Source: PNNG01 sp046291695 (GTDB lineage Bacteria; Bacteroidota; Bacteroidia; UBA7662). From it: DNA of 64,000 nt. The stretch spans positions 124,001-188,000 of the forward strand of contig JBKBSO010000004.1 of NCBI GenBank assembly GCA_046291695.1, in the 5' to 3' direction. Numbering within the stretch: the first letter of the stretch is position 1; each line of letters begins with the position of its first letter. Shown piece by piece: positions 35,801 to 43,193 of the stretch. A program made the position numbers and the translations under genes. The notes under the pieces are model-generated. The model made no database searches, was not told the DNA's origin, and saw nothing but the letters and a program-made list of their open reading frames with translations.

Positions 35801-37477
35801 GACACAAATGGCGAACTCTACGACATTCTAGCCGAGCAAGACATCGTCTCCATTTTGCATGTGCCCGTGATCCTCGAAGGTGTATTGATGGGCTACATTG
35901 GCTTCGACGATTGCCACAAAGAGCGGATTTGGACCGAGGAAGAAGAGATGTTCCTCAAAACACTGGCCTCGAATTTGGGCATGGCCATGCAGCGGAAACA
36001 GCAATTAGATGCACTTCGCGAGGCCTACGAAAAGCGGAACATCATCCTCGAAAGTATTGACGATGGCTTCTTCACACTTACCCCCAGCTTTGAAGTAACT
36101 TACTGGAACAATAAAGCTGAACAATTACTGCATACCCCCAAAGAAAGGGTGCTCGGTAAAGTGCTATGGGAGGTGTTCGACCCCAGCAGAACACAGTCGT
36201 TCCACAAATATACCGAAGCGTTAAACTCCTCCGAAGCGGTTCATTTTGAAGATTATTATGAGCCTATCGACAGCTGGTTCGAAGTAAGTGCCTACCCTTC
36301 GAGCGAAGGTTTATCGGTTTATTTTAAAGACGTAACAGCACAAGTCAAGCAAGCCATTGCCATTAAAACCACCAACGAACGTTTCGAAAAAGTGGTGGCT
36401 GCCACACGCGATGGCATCTGGGACTGGGATATTGTTAAAAATGAAGTGTACACCAGCGAAGTGTACCGTTCGTTATTTGGCTATCCATTAGACGAGCCAT
36501 TCGACTATGCCGTTTGGCTGAGCCGTATTCACCCCGACGATCGCCAAAATACGGAAGCGAAAGTGCAAGAAGTTTTAGTACCTGGCAGCCAGGTTTTGAA
36601 CTTTGTAAATGAGTATCGCTTCTTAAAGGCCAATGGCGAATATGCCTATCTGATTGACCGGGGCATGGTGGTACAAAACGAAAATGGCGAACCTATCCGA
36701 TTGATTGGCGCCTTGTCGGACATCAGCGAGCAAAAGCAATACGAGGCATCACTACGCGAATTGAACAAAAATCTGGAAGAGCGTGCCAAAGAATTGGCCA
36801 TTTCAAATGCAGAGCTCGAACAATTTGCCTTTGTAGCCTCACACGACCTGCAAGAACCCTTGCGGATGATTACCAGCTTCCTCAGCCAATTGGAAAAAAA
36901 ATACAGTCACATTCTCGATGAAAAAGGCTTGCGTTACATCCACTTTGCGGTAGATGGTGGCCGCAAAATGCGTCAAATCATCCTCGATTTGTTGGAGTTT
37001 TCGCGGGTTGGGCGGTTTGAAGAAGATCAGGAAAGCATCGTGCTAAGCGAGGTCGTTTCGGAAGTGCTTAGTCTCAACCGACGATTGCTCGAAGAAACCG
37101 AGGCAAAAGTAGAAGTGCAAGCGCTTCCTGTGGTCAAGCAGTACCGCTATCCGGTGCAACAAATCATCCAAAATTTATTGAACAATGCGGTAAAATACCG
37201 GCATCCTGAACGCAAACCCGAAATCACCATGGGCAGCATCGATGGTGGTGATCATTACGAAATTTTTGTGCGGGATAACGGGCAAGGTATTCATCCTGAT
37301 TATTTCGACAAAATTTTCATCATTTTTCAGCGGCTCCATCATGGGGAAGCCTACACGGGAACGGGCATGGGCTTGGCCATAGTGAAAAAGATCGTTGATC
37401 ATTTGGGTGAGCAAGTAAGGGTAGAATCAACACCGGGTGAGGGCAGCTGTTTTTACTTCACGCTCCGAAAAACATGA
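29828..37477 (+). CDS. Giant multi-PAS/GAF sensor histidine kinase
   Basis: A soluble 2549-residue kinase with no membrane helix. I count about 13 PAS domains, starting near residues 5, 144, 266, 381, 508, 626, 752, 880, 1174, 1305, 1595, 2072 and 2184. Four GAF domains lie near 1026-1170, 1430-1590, 1720-1880 and 1906-2055. The PAS near 1305 is LOV-like in outline but lacks the flavin-binding cysteine. The C-terminus is a bacteriophytochrome-type kinase: H2339 in FVASHDLQEPLRM, NNAVKYRHP, DNGQGIHPDYFDKIF and GTGMGLAIVKKI. No chromophore cysteine is recognisable in the GAFs. It overlaps the next kinase gene by 4 nt. The start is ATG 29828 or the ATG two codons later. Confidence 0.93.
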   Translation: MCMNAEIKAFLDCIPAPCLMLDEAFGTIIEINTSFANHYDSSEQSIGKSPLLWFSEKFEGLPANWLNQLKDGLVATVDNTACLKFTGRWNDQKKHGKRHTYEIRCSSYAKEVQAYLLMLIDVGPVEAENEHATELLQKAEALARFGNWDLDLTNGKLRWSDGVFRMLGYEPQEFELNQERGAAVIYPDDLERAIEAMQNSLATGAEYRVQKRLIAKDGSIRHVISSADISYDTEGNPIQMYGVFQDISEHISIQSQLIEKKELTDKLIENLTTSFFLVSPEGQLLRWNKHVGDISGYTEEEIKRMNAFDFFPAEEHLLVQEKINEVFQNGSTRVELHMLTKSGQKLNHFFSATRITYQGQWCLMGTAFNQHATKEVLNELNLMLDNTREAFILMDEELKIVTFNLQFEKLYKTYFGISVAKGSSILDYAQPERRHIAAKIYEDVLAGQEHRDEITIPFDGKLIITEIHYTPVRNEKQAIIGAFVATRDITEMRAREAEIEERNQELKRVFEQSIDIICTIDPEGRFVSTSPICEHIWGYTPEELKGRRFIELVHPEDVDKTSKEAESILDGALVINFNNRYIHKQGRVVYMSWSARFDQEQQLLYCIARDSSVQKEANEQLAATEARYKLLFDVSPICKWIYDINSLEILDVNAAVLKQFGYSRDEILQMTIRELRPAEEIPVMLEANHNLKENAEHIQKGIYKYCNKSGDTFLMDIHGNTMYFQGRNAVLVESQDVTLRQQALSALRRSEARYRGLNESQTNYVIRTDLAGCYTYVNRKFEEDFGWLHPNEDILGLSCTSSIMPYELERVTETVHACIARPGEVIKIEIDKPRKDGGIITSLWDFMAITDADNNALELQCVGIDISERIQIEKALRSANERFEYATEAVSEAVWDWNLKDDSLYLGKSFDRLFGYELNERIMPVNFWSDLIHKEDREAVLKSLDDLLAGTGNQWEGQYRYLRADGSFAYVQDRGLVLRNDSGKAYRMVGALQDITSTIETEQQANMEKALLENSMRTDADFKDVISQYLQSLETLIPGMLASIQWLKNDCIYHLAAPNLPKGLTETIEGITIGPQAGSCGTAAYHKKTVIVCDIARDELWKDFKQLANTHGMKACWSHPIFNSKGQVIAVFDNYFRETRSPQTHETQKIERAVRMLSLVLGKYKIDQEILHTNERFEYVNKATNDVIFEWNILKDEAYLAPSFKRIFKHYFGETDLNWQSFQALIHHDDVTEIIEDLEKSLADPHCTHWSKQYRIRKANGEFVWTEEDAYILRNEQGVAEKMIGVIRDIHLRKEEDLQLRLLEMVVTKSSDAVLISDGGDEQVISRVLYANKAFLKLTGFKRNEVIGAALPLLKGPKTDSEAYREFQAAIQAKKPALVDAISYRKNGEEFWLQVSATPIFDEAGQLTHWVSIERDITEEKIGELKTALLATISAAFSNEADQGIAIQSTLDAVQKFATALLVELWLPDNQHTQIHLHTQIIHQGTAAFDPKNPNHSFQKGKGLPGICWEKRNLIFWPNLQIEPAFIRQVLAKSMDLVSAYGIPLITNNEFIGVLLIAVDREENSLRLYKKLFEEIGRHFAIELKRKQLERDLKQIFDTSPDLICLANFEGYFTKVNPAVMQVLGYTEAELLSNPFNYFIHPDDLVNTNAEMKHLYGGGLTYAFENRYRHKNGHYIWLSWSSTPYPNEQFIIAIAKDVTLKKQAEASLVYQKQLIDALARFNELLLDQEKFESQATNCLRLAGEACGADRVYFFENQSDVLTKAIFSSQRFEWSAPGIEPHINDPDLQYKSFESFGPELQPVLQGQSVQELTNSLADEAFRELNKAHQTQSYLVSPVMIDGICAGFIGFDDCKSARRWSDEDVKFQMGMASGFAAALQNNTNYHSAKYKTKLLETNTRIVEKLLSSDDWKLALNESLAIMGTAVAVDRAYYLETFKAAGADALYVRLTMEWTNGLVTEELSNEKYQAIRLDDFPEVRDPLLRGEPFSIFTRDTNGELYDILAEQDIVSILHVPVILEGVLMGYIGFDDCHKERIWTEEEEMFLKTLASNLGMAMQRKQQLDALREAYEKRNIILESIDDGFFTLTPSFEVTYWNNKAEQLLHTPKERVLGKVLWEVFDPSRTQSFHKYTEALNSSEAVHFEDYYEPIDSWFEVSAYPSSEGLSVYFKDVTAQVKQAIAIKTTNERFEKVVAATRDGIWDWDIVKNEVYTSEVYRSLFGYPLDEPFDYAVWLSRIHPDDRQNTEAKVQEVLVPGSQVLNFVNEYRFLKANGEYAYLIDRGMVVQNENGEPIRLIGALSDISEQKQYEASLRELNKNLEERAKELAISNAELEQFAFVASHDLQEPLRMITSFLSQLEKKYSHILDEKGLRYIHFAVDGGRKMRQIILDLLEFSRVGRFEEDQESIVLSEVVSEVLSLNRRLLEETEAKVEVQALPVVKQYRYPVQQIIQNLLNNAVKYRHPERKPEITMGSIDGGDHYEIFVRDNGQGIHPDYFDKIFIIFQRLHHGEAYTGTGMGLAIVKKIVDHLGEQVRVESTPGEGSCFYFTLRKT

Positions 37478-38850
37478 AAAAACTTTGGCAAGCATATCGC
37501 AATAGCATTTTGAAGGCCTGTTCAGGAACTGAGCAGCAAAACGATGGCACCCTCAGTTATTGGCAAAACTTACTATTTGCCAATACCATGATTTTTATCT
37601 TGCCCTTCAGCATCATTGCCATGTTGCCGGCCTTTTACCTCAACTTAACCGTCGATATAACCACCATCCTCTTCACCGACCTCAGTGCCATCGGCTTTTT
37701 GTTGGTGTTATCGTTTGGGAAGGGCATTGATGTTAAGAAGCGAAAACTAACTTTTACCATCTTATCGTTTGTATTTGCCTGGTTTTTATTGCTGATGATC
37801 GACAATCCGGCGCCAGGTTCAATCTACCTGTTTGCGGCAACCATTTTTGCCATGCTCATGTACGAAGTGCGTTATGCTTATTATTGGTGTCACATTACTG
37901 TGCTGATTTATCTGCTCACGGCGCTGCTGCCCTCATTGTCGATTAATGGCATTCGCACTTATGAAGAAATGCAAATTATCGAATGGGTAGCTGTTGTAAG
38001 CAATGTGGTATTTCTGAGCTATTTGTCGGCAGGCCTACTCCCCCGACTACTTTCCGGCATTCAACAGTATATCGTGCGTCAGAATGAACTACAGCAGGAA
38101 CTGCAATTGCGGGAAGCCGACTTGCGGGAAGCCTCAGAAAAGTTGCAATTCAAAAATCAGGAACTTCAAGACTTTGTGTACATTGCCTCACACGATTTAC
38201 AAGAGCCCTTGCGCATGGTGAGCAGCTTTATGGGCTTGCTCGAAAAAAAGCACAAAGCCGAGTTGCCCGAAAAAGCACACGCTTACATTCATTTTGCGGT
38301 AGATGGCGCTAATCGCATGCGCAAGATGCTGAACGATTTACTTCAATATTCCAGGGCCGGAAATATGGCTGAGGAAAAAAGCTGGATCAAGCTCGATTTG
38401 GAAATGGCGCATTTTCGACAACTATTTGCAAGCGACCAAAAACATGAACTAAGCTGGGATCCACTCCCTGTAATTTATGGTCCGAAAACGCCCATTTTGC
38501 AACTTTTCCAGAACCTCATTTCGAATGGCTTCAAATATGGTCCCGAAACTGGTGTCAAAAAAGTACACATAGGCTTCGAGCAAAACGGCCATCTGCAATT
38601 CACCATCAGCGACAATGGCATCGGCATTGCAGCTGAAGACCAGGAAGCTATATTTCAGCTATTTAAACGCGTTCCTACGCTACAAAACGTGGCTGGCTCT
38701 GGCATTGGTTTGGCCATTTGCAAAAAAATAGTTGGGCAATTAGATGGAAGTCTCCATTTAAGTTCGGAAATTGGTAAAGGAAGCAGCTTTTGCGTCCGCC
38801 TGCCTAAACAAACACCTCATCATGACCCCCATTCGAATTTTGTTGGTTGA
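37474..38850 (+). CDS. Membrane sensor histidine kinase
   Basis: Residues 25-215 hold about six membrane helices with no periplasmic domain, like MASE-type sensor regions. A coiled linker (205-235) leads to the kinase core, H240 in YIASHDLQEPLRMVSSF, the HATPase_c motifs DNGIGIAAEDQEAIFQLF and GSGIGLAICKKIVGQ. The H-box is nearly the same as in the giant kinase upstream, so the two cores share a recent origin or acceptor. It overlaps both neighbours (4 nt upstream, 29 nt downstream). Confidence 0.92.
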   Translation: MKKLWQAYRNSILKACSGTEQQNDGTLSYWQNLLFANTMIFILPFSIIAMLPAFYLNLTVDITTILFTDLSAIGFLLVLSFGKGIDVKKRKLTFTILSFVFAWFLLLMIDNPAPGSIYLFAATIFAMLMYEVRYAYYWCHITVLIYLLTALLPSLSINGIRTYEEMQIIEWVAVVSNVVFLSYLSAGLLPRLLSGIQQYIVRQNELQQELQLREADLREASEKLQFKNQELQDFVYIASHDLQEPLRMVSSFMGLLEKKHKAELPEKAHAYIHFAVDGANRMRKMLNDLLQYSRAGNMAEEKSWIKLDLEMAHFRQLFASDQKHELSWDPLPVIYGPKTPILQLFQNLISNGFKYGPETGVKKVHIGFEQNGHLQFTISDNGIGIAAEDQEAIFQLFKRVPTLQNVAGSGIGLAICKKIVGQLDGSLHLSSEIGKGSSFCVRLPKQTPHHDPHSNFVG

Positions 38851-39250
38851 AGACAACGAAGGCGACATCCTGCTTACCACAGAAGCACTTGAAGAAGCCA
38901 AAATACTTAATGAAGTAACGGTGGTGCGCGACGGTGAACTCGCGATTGAACTGCTTCAAAACGCCCTTCTAAAACCTGCAACCCTGCCCGATTTAATACT
39001 GCTCGACGTGAATTTGCCCAAAAAAAATGGGCATGAAGTGCTCATGTCGATCAAGAACAACCCCAAGCTTTGTCATATTCCGGTAATCATGCTCACCACC
39101 TCATCTTCACCGGCCGACATCAAAGCCGCTTATGAAGAACACGTAAATTGCTACATCGTAAAGCCTGTAGAGGCTGAATCCTTCATCAAAATGACGGCGA
39201 GCATTGAAGAATTCTGGTTCAGCATTGTAAAACTTCCCGGCAAAAATTGA
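38822..39250 (+). CDS. Single-domain response regulator (Rcp1-like)
   Basis: A 142-residue receiver with VEDNEGD at the start, D62 in LILLDVNLPKKNGHEVL, MLTTSSSP and the Lys in YIVKPVEAESF. The DNEGD and KKNG features are those of receivers that partner phytochrome-type kinases. There is no output domain. Translation from ATG 38822 begins within the kinase gene; an upstream in-frame start at 38771 would add kinase-derived sequence and is rejected. The downstream gene starts in its stop codon. Confidence 0.92.
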   Translation: MTPIRILLVEDNEGDILLTTEALEEAKILNEVTVVRDGELAIELLQNALLKPATLPDLILLDVNLPKKNGHEVLMSIKNNPKLCHIPVIMLTTSSSPADIKAAYEEHVNCYIVKPVEAESFIKMTASIEEFWFSIVKLPGKN

Positions 39251-40248
39251 AAAAGGACAATCGGACATATCGACTCTTGGTCATCGAAGACAATCCAGGC
39301 GATTATGTGCTGATTGAAGATTACCTCGATGAATACATCCTCCAATGCGAGTTAACGCATTGTACCACCTTTCGGGATGCTAAAGCCTTTTTACAAGCCA
39401 AAACAACAGCCATCGATTTAATTCTGCTCGACCTGAGTTTACCCGACCTGGGCGGTGAAATGTTGATAGAAAAGATGCTGCAACTAACCCAGGAAATTCC
39501 CATTGTAGCCCTTACCGGCTTCACCGACATGGAATTTAGCATCCGCTCACTTTCGATGGGTGTTTCAGATTATTTGCTGAAGGATGAGTTGACGGCAACC
39601 ATACTCTATAAGAGCATTGTATACAACATCGAAAGGGCCAAGAACTTAAGAAGTCTACGCGCATCGGAACAACGTTACAGCGATTTGTTCCACTTGAGCC
39701 CGTTACCCATGTACGTCTTCGATTTTGAAACCCGCCAGTTTTTAGATGTCAATAATGCCACACTGGAAGCCTATGGTTATTCTGAACAAGAATTCATGCA
39801 GCTCAGCCTGAAAGACATCAGACCTGAAGACGATGCTGAAGTGCTCGAGCAAATGTTGGTAGCCAGCGATGTTACTTTTCATCACGACTTCCCGGAAATC
39901 AGACATAAGCGCATCGATGGCAGTACTTTTTACGTGAAAGTAAAGGCTAAAAACATACGTTTCGAGAACCGCGATGCCCGTCTGGTACTGGCCATTGATG
40001 TTACCGAGGAGCGCGACTACATTCGAACCATTGAGACTCAAAACGAAAATCTTCGATCGATTGCCTGGATGCAGTCGCATGTGGTACGTGCGCCCCTGGC
40101 CCGCTTGATGTCGTTGGCCAGTTTGGCCCAGCAAGATCCTGATGGAAGCGCCGAATACTTGCCCCTACTACTCGATTCGGCGAATGAGCTGGATGCCGTG
40201 ATCCATCAGGTAGTCGAAAAAACCGGAACGCTAAAGCAAAAGGAATAA
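39247..40248 (+). CDS. Receiver-PAS protein with orphan HisKA-like helix
   Basis: Residues 5-125 are a receiver (VIEDNPGDYVL, D62 in LILLDLSLPDLGG, ALTGFTD, LLKDEL). Residues 140-255 are a PAS domain (YSDLFHLSPLPMYVFD to LAIDVTEERD). The end has SIAWMQSHVVRAPLARLMSLA with H278, similar to a degenerate HisKA H-box found in Bacteroidota PAS kinases, but the protein stops after about 55 more residues and has no HATPase domain. The histidine could accept phosphate from another kinase. The only upstream start is TTG 39247, which overlaps the previous stop as TTGA; no ATG is available before the receiver core. Confidence 0.87.
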   Translation: MKKDNRTYRLLVIEDNPGDYVLIEDYLDEYILQCELTHCTTFRDAKAFLQAKTTAIDLILLDLSLPDLGGEMLIEKMLQLTQEIPIVALTGFTDMEFSIRSLSMGVSDYLLKDELTATILYKSIVYNIERAKNLRSLRASEQRYSDLFHLSPLPMYVFDFETRQFLDVNNATLEAYGYSEQEFMQLSLKDIRPEDDAEVLEQMLVASDVTFHHDFPEIRHKRIDGSTFYVKVKAKNIRFENRDARLVLAIDVTEERDYIRTIETQNENLRSIAWMQSHVVRAPLARLMSLASLAQQDPDGSAEYLPLLLDSANELDAVIHQVVEKTGTLKQKE

Positions 40249-40261
40249 AACACACAAACCC

Positions 40262-41692
40262 ATGCAAAAAACCCTGCTCAGCCTCTTCTTGCTGTTCATT
40301 GTCAGCCTCGCCCAAGCCCAAACTGCCACCCTCAGCGGATCTATTAAAAACGCACCAACTGATACGCTGCTCATCGAAGTATCGAACCAAGCAGGTACCG
40401 ATTACATCACCACACGGGTGCCTTTAGATGCCCATGGCTGCTTTGTGGCCAGCTTCGAACCCGCTCCCATGCATCGACCCATGCAGTTGCATATAGACAA
40501 CGAGGTCACTCCCTTTTTTATGGAAACAGGCGACAGCATGCACGTAACCCTCGACTACGAGCTATTTGACGAAAGTGTTCGCTATTCGGGTAAAAATGCA
40601 GCTTACAGCAATTACAAAGCCGCATTTTATTTACAATTCAACGATACCGGCAATCCGGCCTTGAATGCACAATCATTTTACCAATTTGCCATTCGAAAAC
40701 TCGACCCATTGCCCTATTTGGCTGTGATGGACAGTTTTGAAGCTGCCCAACTGCGCTTTTTAGAATATTGGAAAGCCGATTTGGCAGAGAAATATTACCA
40801 ATATGAGCGCGACGGTTTACAATATACCGTAGCAAACCAAAAATACATGTATCCTGGTTTGCGTGGATTTTTCGCGCAGCAGCTACCCGATTTGACTGTT
40901 CCTGAAATACCCGCTGGTTTTTACGATTTTTATCAGAAATTAAAGTGGAATCAGGATTGGCTGATTGGCAAACATGAATACGAAAACTCAGCCAGCAGTT
41001 ATGCCTATCAAGTACTCAAGCAACAAAAACTCCTCGAAGGCAAGATGACGCCGGCATTGGTCTTAGCACAGACGAAGGTCATCGACAGCATCAGCAGCGG
41101 TGCTAGCAGCGGGTATTTGATGGCGGGATTATTAGAATCGTATTACAAGCGCAATGATGGTGAGCGAACAGCTTTAGCCTATGACTACTTTATGGCCTCC
41201 GATGCATCTGCCGAACTCAAAAAACACATCAACGACTTAAAGGCACATGCCGATTTGTTGAAGCCGGGCGTAGCTGCACCTGCTTTCAGCTTGCAAAACC
41301 TCGAAGGCAAACAAGTGCAGCTGTCGGACTTTAAAGGCAAAGTGGTATTCATCGACTTTTGGGCCAGTTGGTGTGTGCCTTGCATCGCCGAGTTTAAGCA
41401 TGTGCCCCAGCTCAAAGCCGCGCTAAACAGCAAGGAAATCGTATTTTTATATGTATCGCTCGATGAGCAGATCGATATGTGGCAAAAAAGTGCGACCAAA
41501 CACTTGCCCGAAGAGCAGCATTTATGGGCGCCCGGGGCCTTTACCGGCGAATTAGGGCTGCGGTACCAAATCACTGGTGTACCCCGCTATGTGGTAGTTG
41601 ACCGGGCAGGTCTAATCCACGACCTGAACCCGCCCCGCCCCAGTTCGGGGGAGCGGCTGATCACCTACCTCAACCAACTTTTATCTCCCTGA
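40262..41692 (+). CDS. TlpA-like thioredoxin-fold protein, periplasmic
   Basis: A signal peptide (residues 1-19, AQAQ) is followed by a beta-rich domain (20-115, DUF4369-like), a helical region and a C-terminal TlpA/AhpC-TSA thioredoxin domain. That domain has GVAAPAFSLQNLEGKQVQLSDFKGKVVFIDFWASWCVPC with active-site WCVPC and the cis-Pro loop ITGVPRYVVVD. By family it acts as a thiol-disulphide reductase in the periplasm. It is separated by 13 nt from the receiver-PAS gene and could be read through from that operon. It converges on a methyltransferase gene. Confidence 0.88.
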   Translation: MQKTLLSLFLLFIVSLAQAQTATLSGSIKNAPTDTLLIEVSNQAGTDYITTRVPLDAHGCFVASFEPAPMHRPMQLHIDNEVTPFFMETGDSMHVTLDYELFDESVRYSGKNAAYSNYKAAFYLQFNDTGNPALNAQSFYQFAIRKLDPLPYLAVMDSFEAAQLRFLEYWKADLAEKYYQYERDGLQYTVANQKYMYPGLRGFFAQQLPDLTVPEIPAGFYDFYQKLKWNQDWLIGKHEYENSASSYAYQVLKQQKLLEGKMTPALVLAQTKVIDSISSGASSGYLMAGLLESYYKRNDGERTALAYDYFMASDASAELKKHINDLKAHADLLKPGVAAPAFSLQNLEGKQVQLSDFKGKVVFIDFWASWCVPCIAEFKHVPQLKAALNSKEIVFLYVSLDEQIDMWQKSATKHLPEEQHLWAPGAFTGELGLRYQITGVPRYVVVDRAGLIHDLNPPRPSSGERLITYLNQLLSP

Positions 41693-41700
41693 AACCGGCT

Positions 41701-42414
41701 TTAACGCAACTTCAATAGCAATACGCTTTGTTCAAAATTGCCGGGTAACGCCATGTACTTCAACTCAAAATACTGGGTGATGTCGTATGGCAACGAATTG
41801 ATTATATGCCGAACCGTTTCAACATCGGCTTCCGTTGAAATGCATATCCGTCCACCAGGCTTCAGCAACTTTACACTTTGTTCAAGTAACTTGGGATGCG
41901 CTATTAACTCGGCACTTACATAAAACATGCTCAACAAATCGACCTTTACAGTAGTTTGAACTGTAAGAATATCGGCATGCATCAAAGCTGGCGAATTACT
42001 AAAACCAAAGCCATCGCACAACGAGATGTTTACACCTAAACGTTTGAAAAGGGCTTGAGCTTGGCGGATTTTTGCAGCGATATTCTCAATTCCAAGCACT
42101 TTTATGCCTTGAAGGGCTAAAAAAACTGCGCCATAACCAAAACCCGACCCAATGTCGATGGCAGTTTCAATAGCACCGAACTCTTTGACTACGGCTTCCC
42201 AAACTTTTGCAATGGACTGCATCCTTGCCAAAGGCTTTAATTGCTCCAAATCATGTGTGTTTTGCGAAAGGATAAATTCATCCTGAACCTCCATGGCATG
42301 CCATAAGTCATGTACTGTTCGAATACCTACGCTTCCCACAGCATCCTCAACTAATACCGGTTGTTGTTTGGTGTTGTACAAAATACTTCGGCTTTTTGCG
42401 TGGTGAAGATACAT
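41701..42414 (-). CDS. Class I SAM-dependent methyltransferase
   Basis: A 237-residue protein with a Rossmann methyltransferase core: motif I AIDIGSGFGYGAVFLALQG (residues about 84-102), acidic motif II GIENIAAKIRQA, and the post-motif block LLKPGGRICISTEAD. The N-terminal 60 residues form a substrate cap. Similarity to protein-isoaspartate or small-molecule methyltransferases is general only; I cannot name the substrate. It stands alone on the minus strand. Confidence 0.82.
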   Translation of the reverse strand: MYLHHAKSRSILYNTKQQPVLVEDAVGSVGIRTVHDLWHAMEVQDEFILSQNTHDLEQLKPLARMQSIAKVWEAVVKEFGAIETAIDIGSGFGYGAVFLALQGIKVLGIENIAAKIRQAQALFKRLGVNISLCDGFGFSNSPALMHADILTVQTTVKVDLLSMFYVSAELIAHPKLLEQSVKLLKPGGRICISTEADVETVRHIINSLPYDITQYFELKYMALPGNFEQSVLLLKLR

Positions 42415-42663
42415 AAAGCATCAAGGCAAGACCAAATTTTGTGCAAAGCCTCTACCGTTTTGTGGATTTTGGATACTTCGTTTTAATGAATATCACCGCA
42501 ATGAAGTCATAAATACCTAATTTCCTTTGACAATTGGGTAGTTGCAGTTCAGCACCTTTCATTTGATGCATCAAACTCTTAGCAGCACAAATTTCCGTCT
42601 TTCCTTGATTGAGCCAGATCGTATACATGCTTCCTTTAGAATTGTTCGTTTTTTTTAACGAAC

Positions 42664-43032
42664 ATGAAGATTGTATATACCATTGGCTTACTAATCCTTT
42701 CAAATGTCTTCATGACTTTTGCCTGGTATGGCCATATCAAGTTTCATGAAATGAAAGGATTCCACAATCTCAGCTAGTTGTCCATCATATTCATAAGTTG
42801 GGGGCTTGCCTTATTCGAGTATTTTATTCAAGTACCTGCTAACCGAATTGGTTTCCCTGAAAACGGTAATCCATTCTCATTCGTCGAGCTCAAGATATTA
42901 CAGGGAGTCAACACCCTGGTTATTTTCGTTATTTTCAGCACTTTACTTTTTAAAAATGAGGCCTTCCGTTGGAATCACCTGCTTGGATTTTGTTTCCTGA
43001 TTCTGGCCATGTATTTCATTTTCAAAAAATAG
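42664..43032 (+). pseudogene. DUF486 (DMT-superfamily) membrane protein broken by one stop codon
   Basis: Reading from ATG 42664 gives MKIVYTIGLLILSNVFMTFAWYGHIKFHEMKG, the start of a DUF486 small membrane protein, then TAG at 42775-42777 (codon 38). The same frame continues without change as IIFISWGLALFEY, VPANRIGF and FLILAMYFIFKK, the rest of the family. Four helices are expected. The remainder of the frame is undamaged, so the mutation is recent, a read error, or read through. A restart at TTG 42778 would give a protein lacking the first helix. Confidence 0.88.
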
Positions 43033-43146
43033 CCCCAACACAAATGAATTCGTAGGTCCACCTGAGCCGTAGCGCACTGAAGCGAGAGCTCCAGCAGTCG
43101 GGTCGAAGCGTCGGACAGCCCCCCGCGAGTCAGCGAGTACTCCCTC

Positions 43147-43177
43147 TTGCCAGAGTCCCACCCATCCCTTATACTTG
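43147..43177 (+). promoter_or_regulatory. Putative promoter of sbtA (TTG-N20-TATACTTG)
   Basis: TTG at 43147-43149 and TATACTTG at 43170-43177 are 20 nt apart, the expected Bacteroidota spacing. The -7 box has one change from TAnnTTTG. ATG 43194 lies 16 nt further on. Confidence 0.42.
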
Positions 43178-43193
43178 TATCAGAATTCGTCAC

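Noticed and set aside
42452..42703. Minus-strand frame of 83 codons next to the DUF486 pseudogene
   Set aside because: It has no recognisable family, its upstream part overlaps the DUF486 start on the other strand, and the composition is not convincing. A shorter form starting MYTIWLN cannot be excluded.
43033..43193. Possible tRNA-like folding in the GC-rich gap before sbtA
   Set aside because: I looked for the T-arm GGTTCGAATCC-type sequence and a 3' CCA arrangement and found neither.
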